From NCBI RefSeq assembly GCF_013978595.1, contig NZ_JACDTZ010000001.1, forward strand, positions 1,550,001 to 1,614,000: a DNA stretch of 64,000 nt, in the 5' to 3' direction. Origin of the DNA: Corynebacterium haematomassiliense. GTDB taxonomy: Bacteria; Actinomycetota; Actinomycetes; Mycobacteriales; Mycobacteriaceae. A program made the translations under genes and the position numbers. How positions within the stretch are numbered: position 1 is the first letter of the stretch; each line of letters begins with the position of its first letter. The notes beneath the pieces were generated by a model that had not been told where the DNA came from, searched no databases, and saw nothing but the letters and a program-made list of their open reading frames with translations. Below, in pieces: positions 63,816 through 64,000 of this stretch.

Positions 63816-64000
63816 GCGGTCTGGGCTCGCCCCTGGGGCCTGCCCGACACGCCCCCACGGCATGCCCCCGGAGCAATGTATTCACTCACCCGTGAACACA
63901 TCCGGCGATCGGCTTTCCTGACCTGGGCAAAGTGAACAAATTACCCGCCCACCAGGAGGTTTGTTCACTCGGACTGTCCTGTCGGGTGAACAAACCCCCA
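63816..64000. promoter_or_regulatory. Intergenic DNA with GTGAACAAA repeats
   Basis: AGTGAACAAA (63931-63940) and its complement TTTGTTCACT (63960-63969) form a 10-bp inverted repeat. Other copies are GGTGAACAAA at 63985 and CGTGAACACA near 63892, and the region continues past the window. It may be an operator cluster of the next gene. Confidence 0.6.

Overview
The window comes from a high-GC mycolic-acid-bearing actinobacterium, most likely a Corynebacterium. Evidence: two antigen-85/Cmt-type mycolyltransferases lie next to the arabinogalactan genes aftB, ubiA (DPPR synthase), a PAP2 phosphatase, glfT2 and glf; iron genes carry DtxR-type boxes; the copper genes match the order and regulatory box known from C. 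glutamicum; and hutG/IclR/hutH are arranged as in corynebacterial histidine-utilisation loci. I do not assign a species.

Layout. (1) 0-11 kb: cell-envelope locus, read leftward (glfT2, PAP2, ubiA, aftB, two mycolyltransferases, a small lipoprotein), split by an IS3-like element at 2.7-4.6 kb. (2) 11-22 kb: a TetR/GAP divergent pair, a SulP transporter, a DtxR-controlled siderophore-uptake locus, a DUF4143-type ATPase behind a palindromic 23-bp repeat array, and a Na+/H+ antiporter. (3) 22.3-27 kb: an IS21-family element and an AlbA_2/GHKL-type regulator gene flanked by two ~92-bp copies of an operator-rich repeat. (4) 27-35 kb: glf and a thioredoxin-fold protein, an amidase, glpK, an IS481-like element inserted in a cluster of 14-bp inverted repeats, and a DUF559-like protein. 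(5) 35-45.4 kb: housekeeping genes (HAD phosphatase, acyltransferase, serS, GntR regulator, septum-formation protein, minimal zincin, pheA, two related hypothetical proteins, DUF2891, CPBP protease, LCP transferase). (6) 45.4-57.2 kb: a copper-resistance island (csoR, copA, copZ; cueP, multicopper oxidase; copRS; HMA protein, truncated copB) with several broken genes. Its two ends carry outward-facing terminal sequences of the same IS type as the intact IS at 2.7-4.6 kb. (7) 57.2-64 kb: an AgcS symporter, a YjiH-type membrane protein and hutG/hutR/hutH.

How the genes work together. The left part builds the galactan-arabinan-mycolate wall. The iron locus imports ferric siderophore and releases the iron. 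In the copper island CsoR probably governs the copper chaperone/ATPase operons and CopRS the extracytoplasmic detoxification genes. The right end breaks down histidine to glutamate and probably imports related substrates.

Two observations are the most unusual. An 11-bp word, GCYWATCGACG, occurs 15 times exactly in 64 kb, about 100-fold above random expectation, in genes and gaps and on both strands, but is absent from the copper island and the IS elements. The copper island itself is bracketed by outward-facing IS ends like a transposable unit. No tRNA, rRNA, CRISPR array or prophage was recognised.
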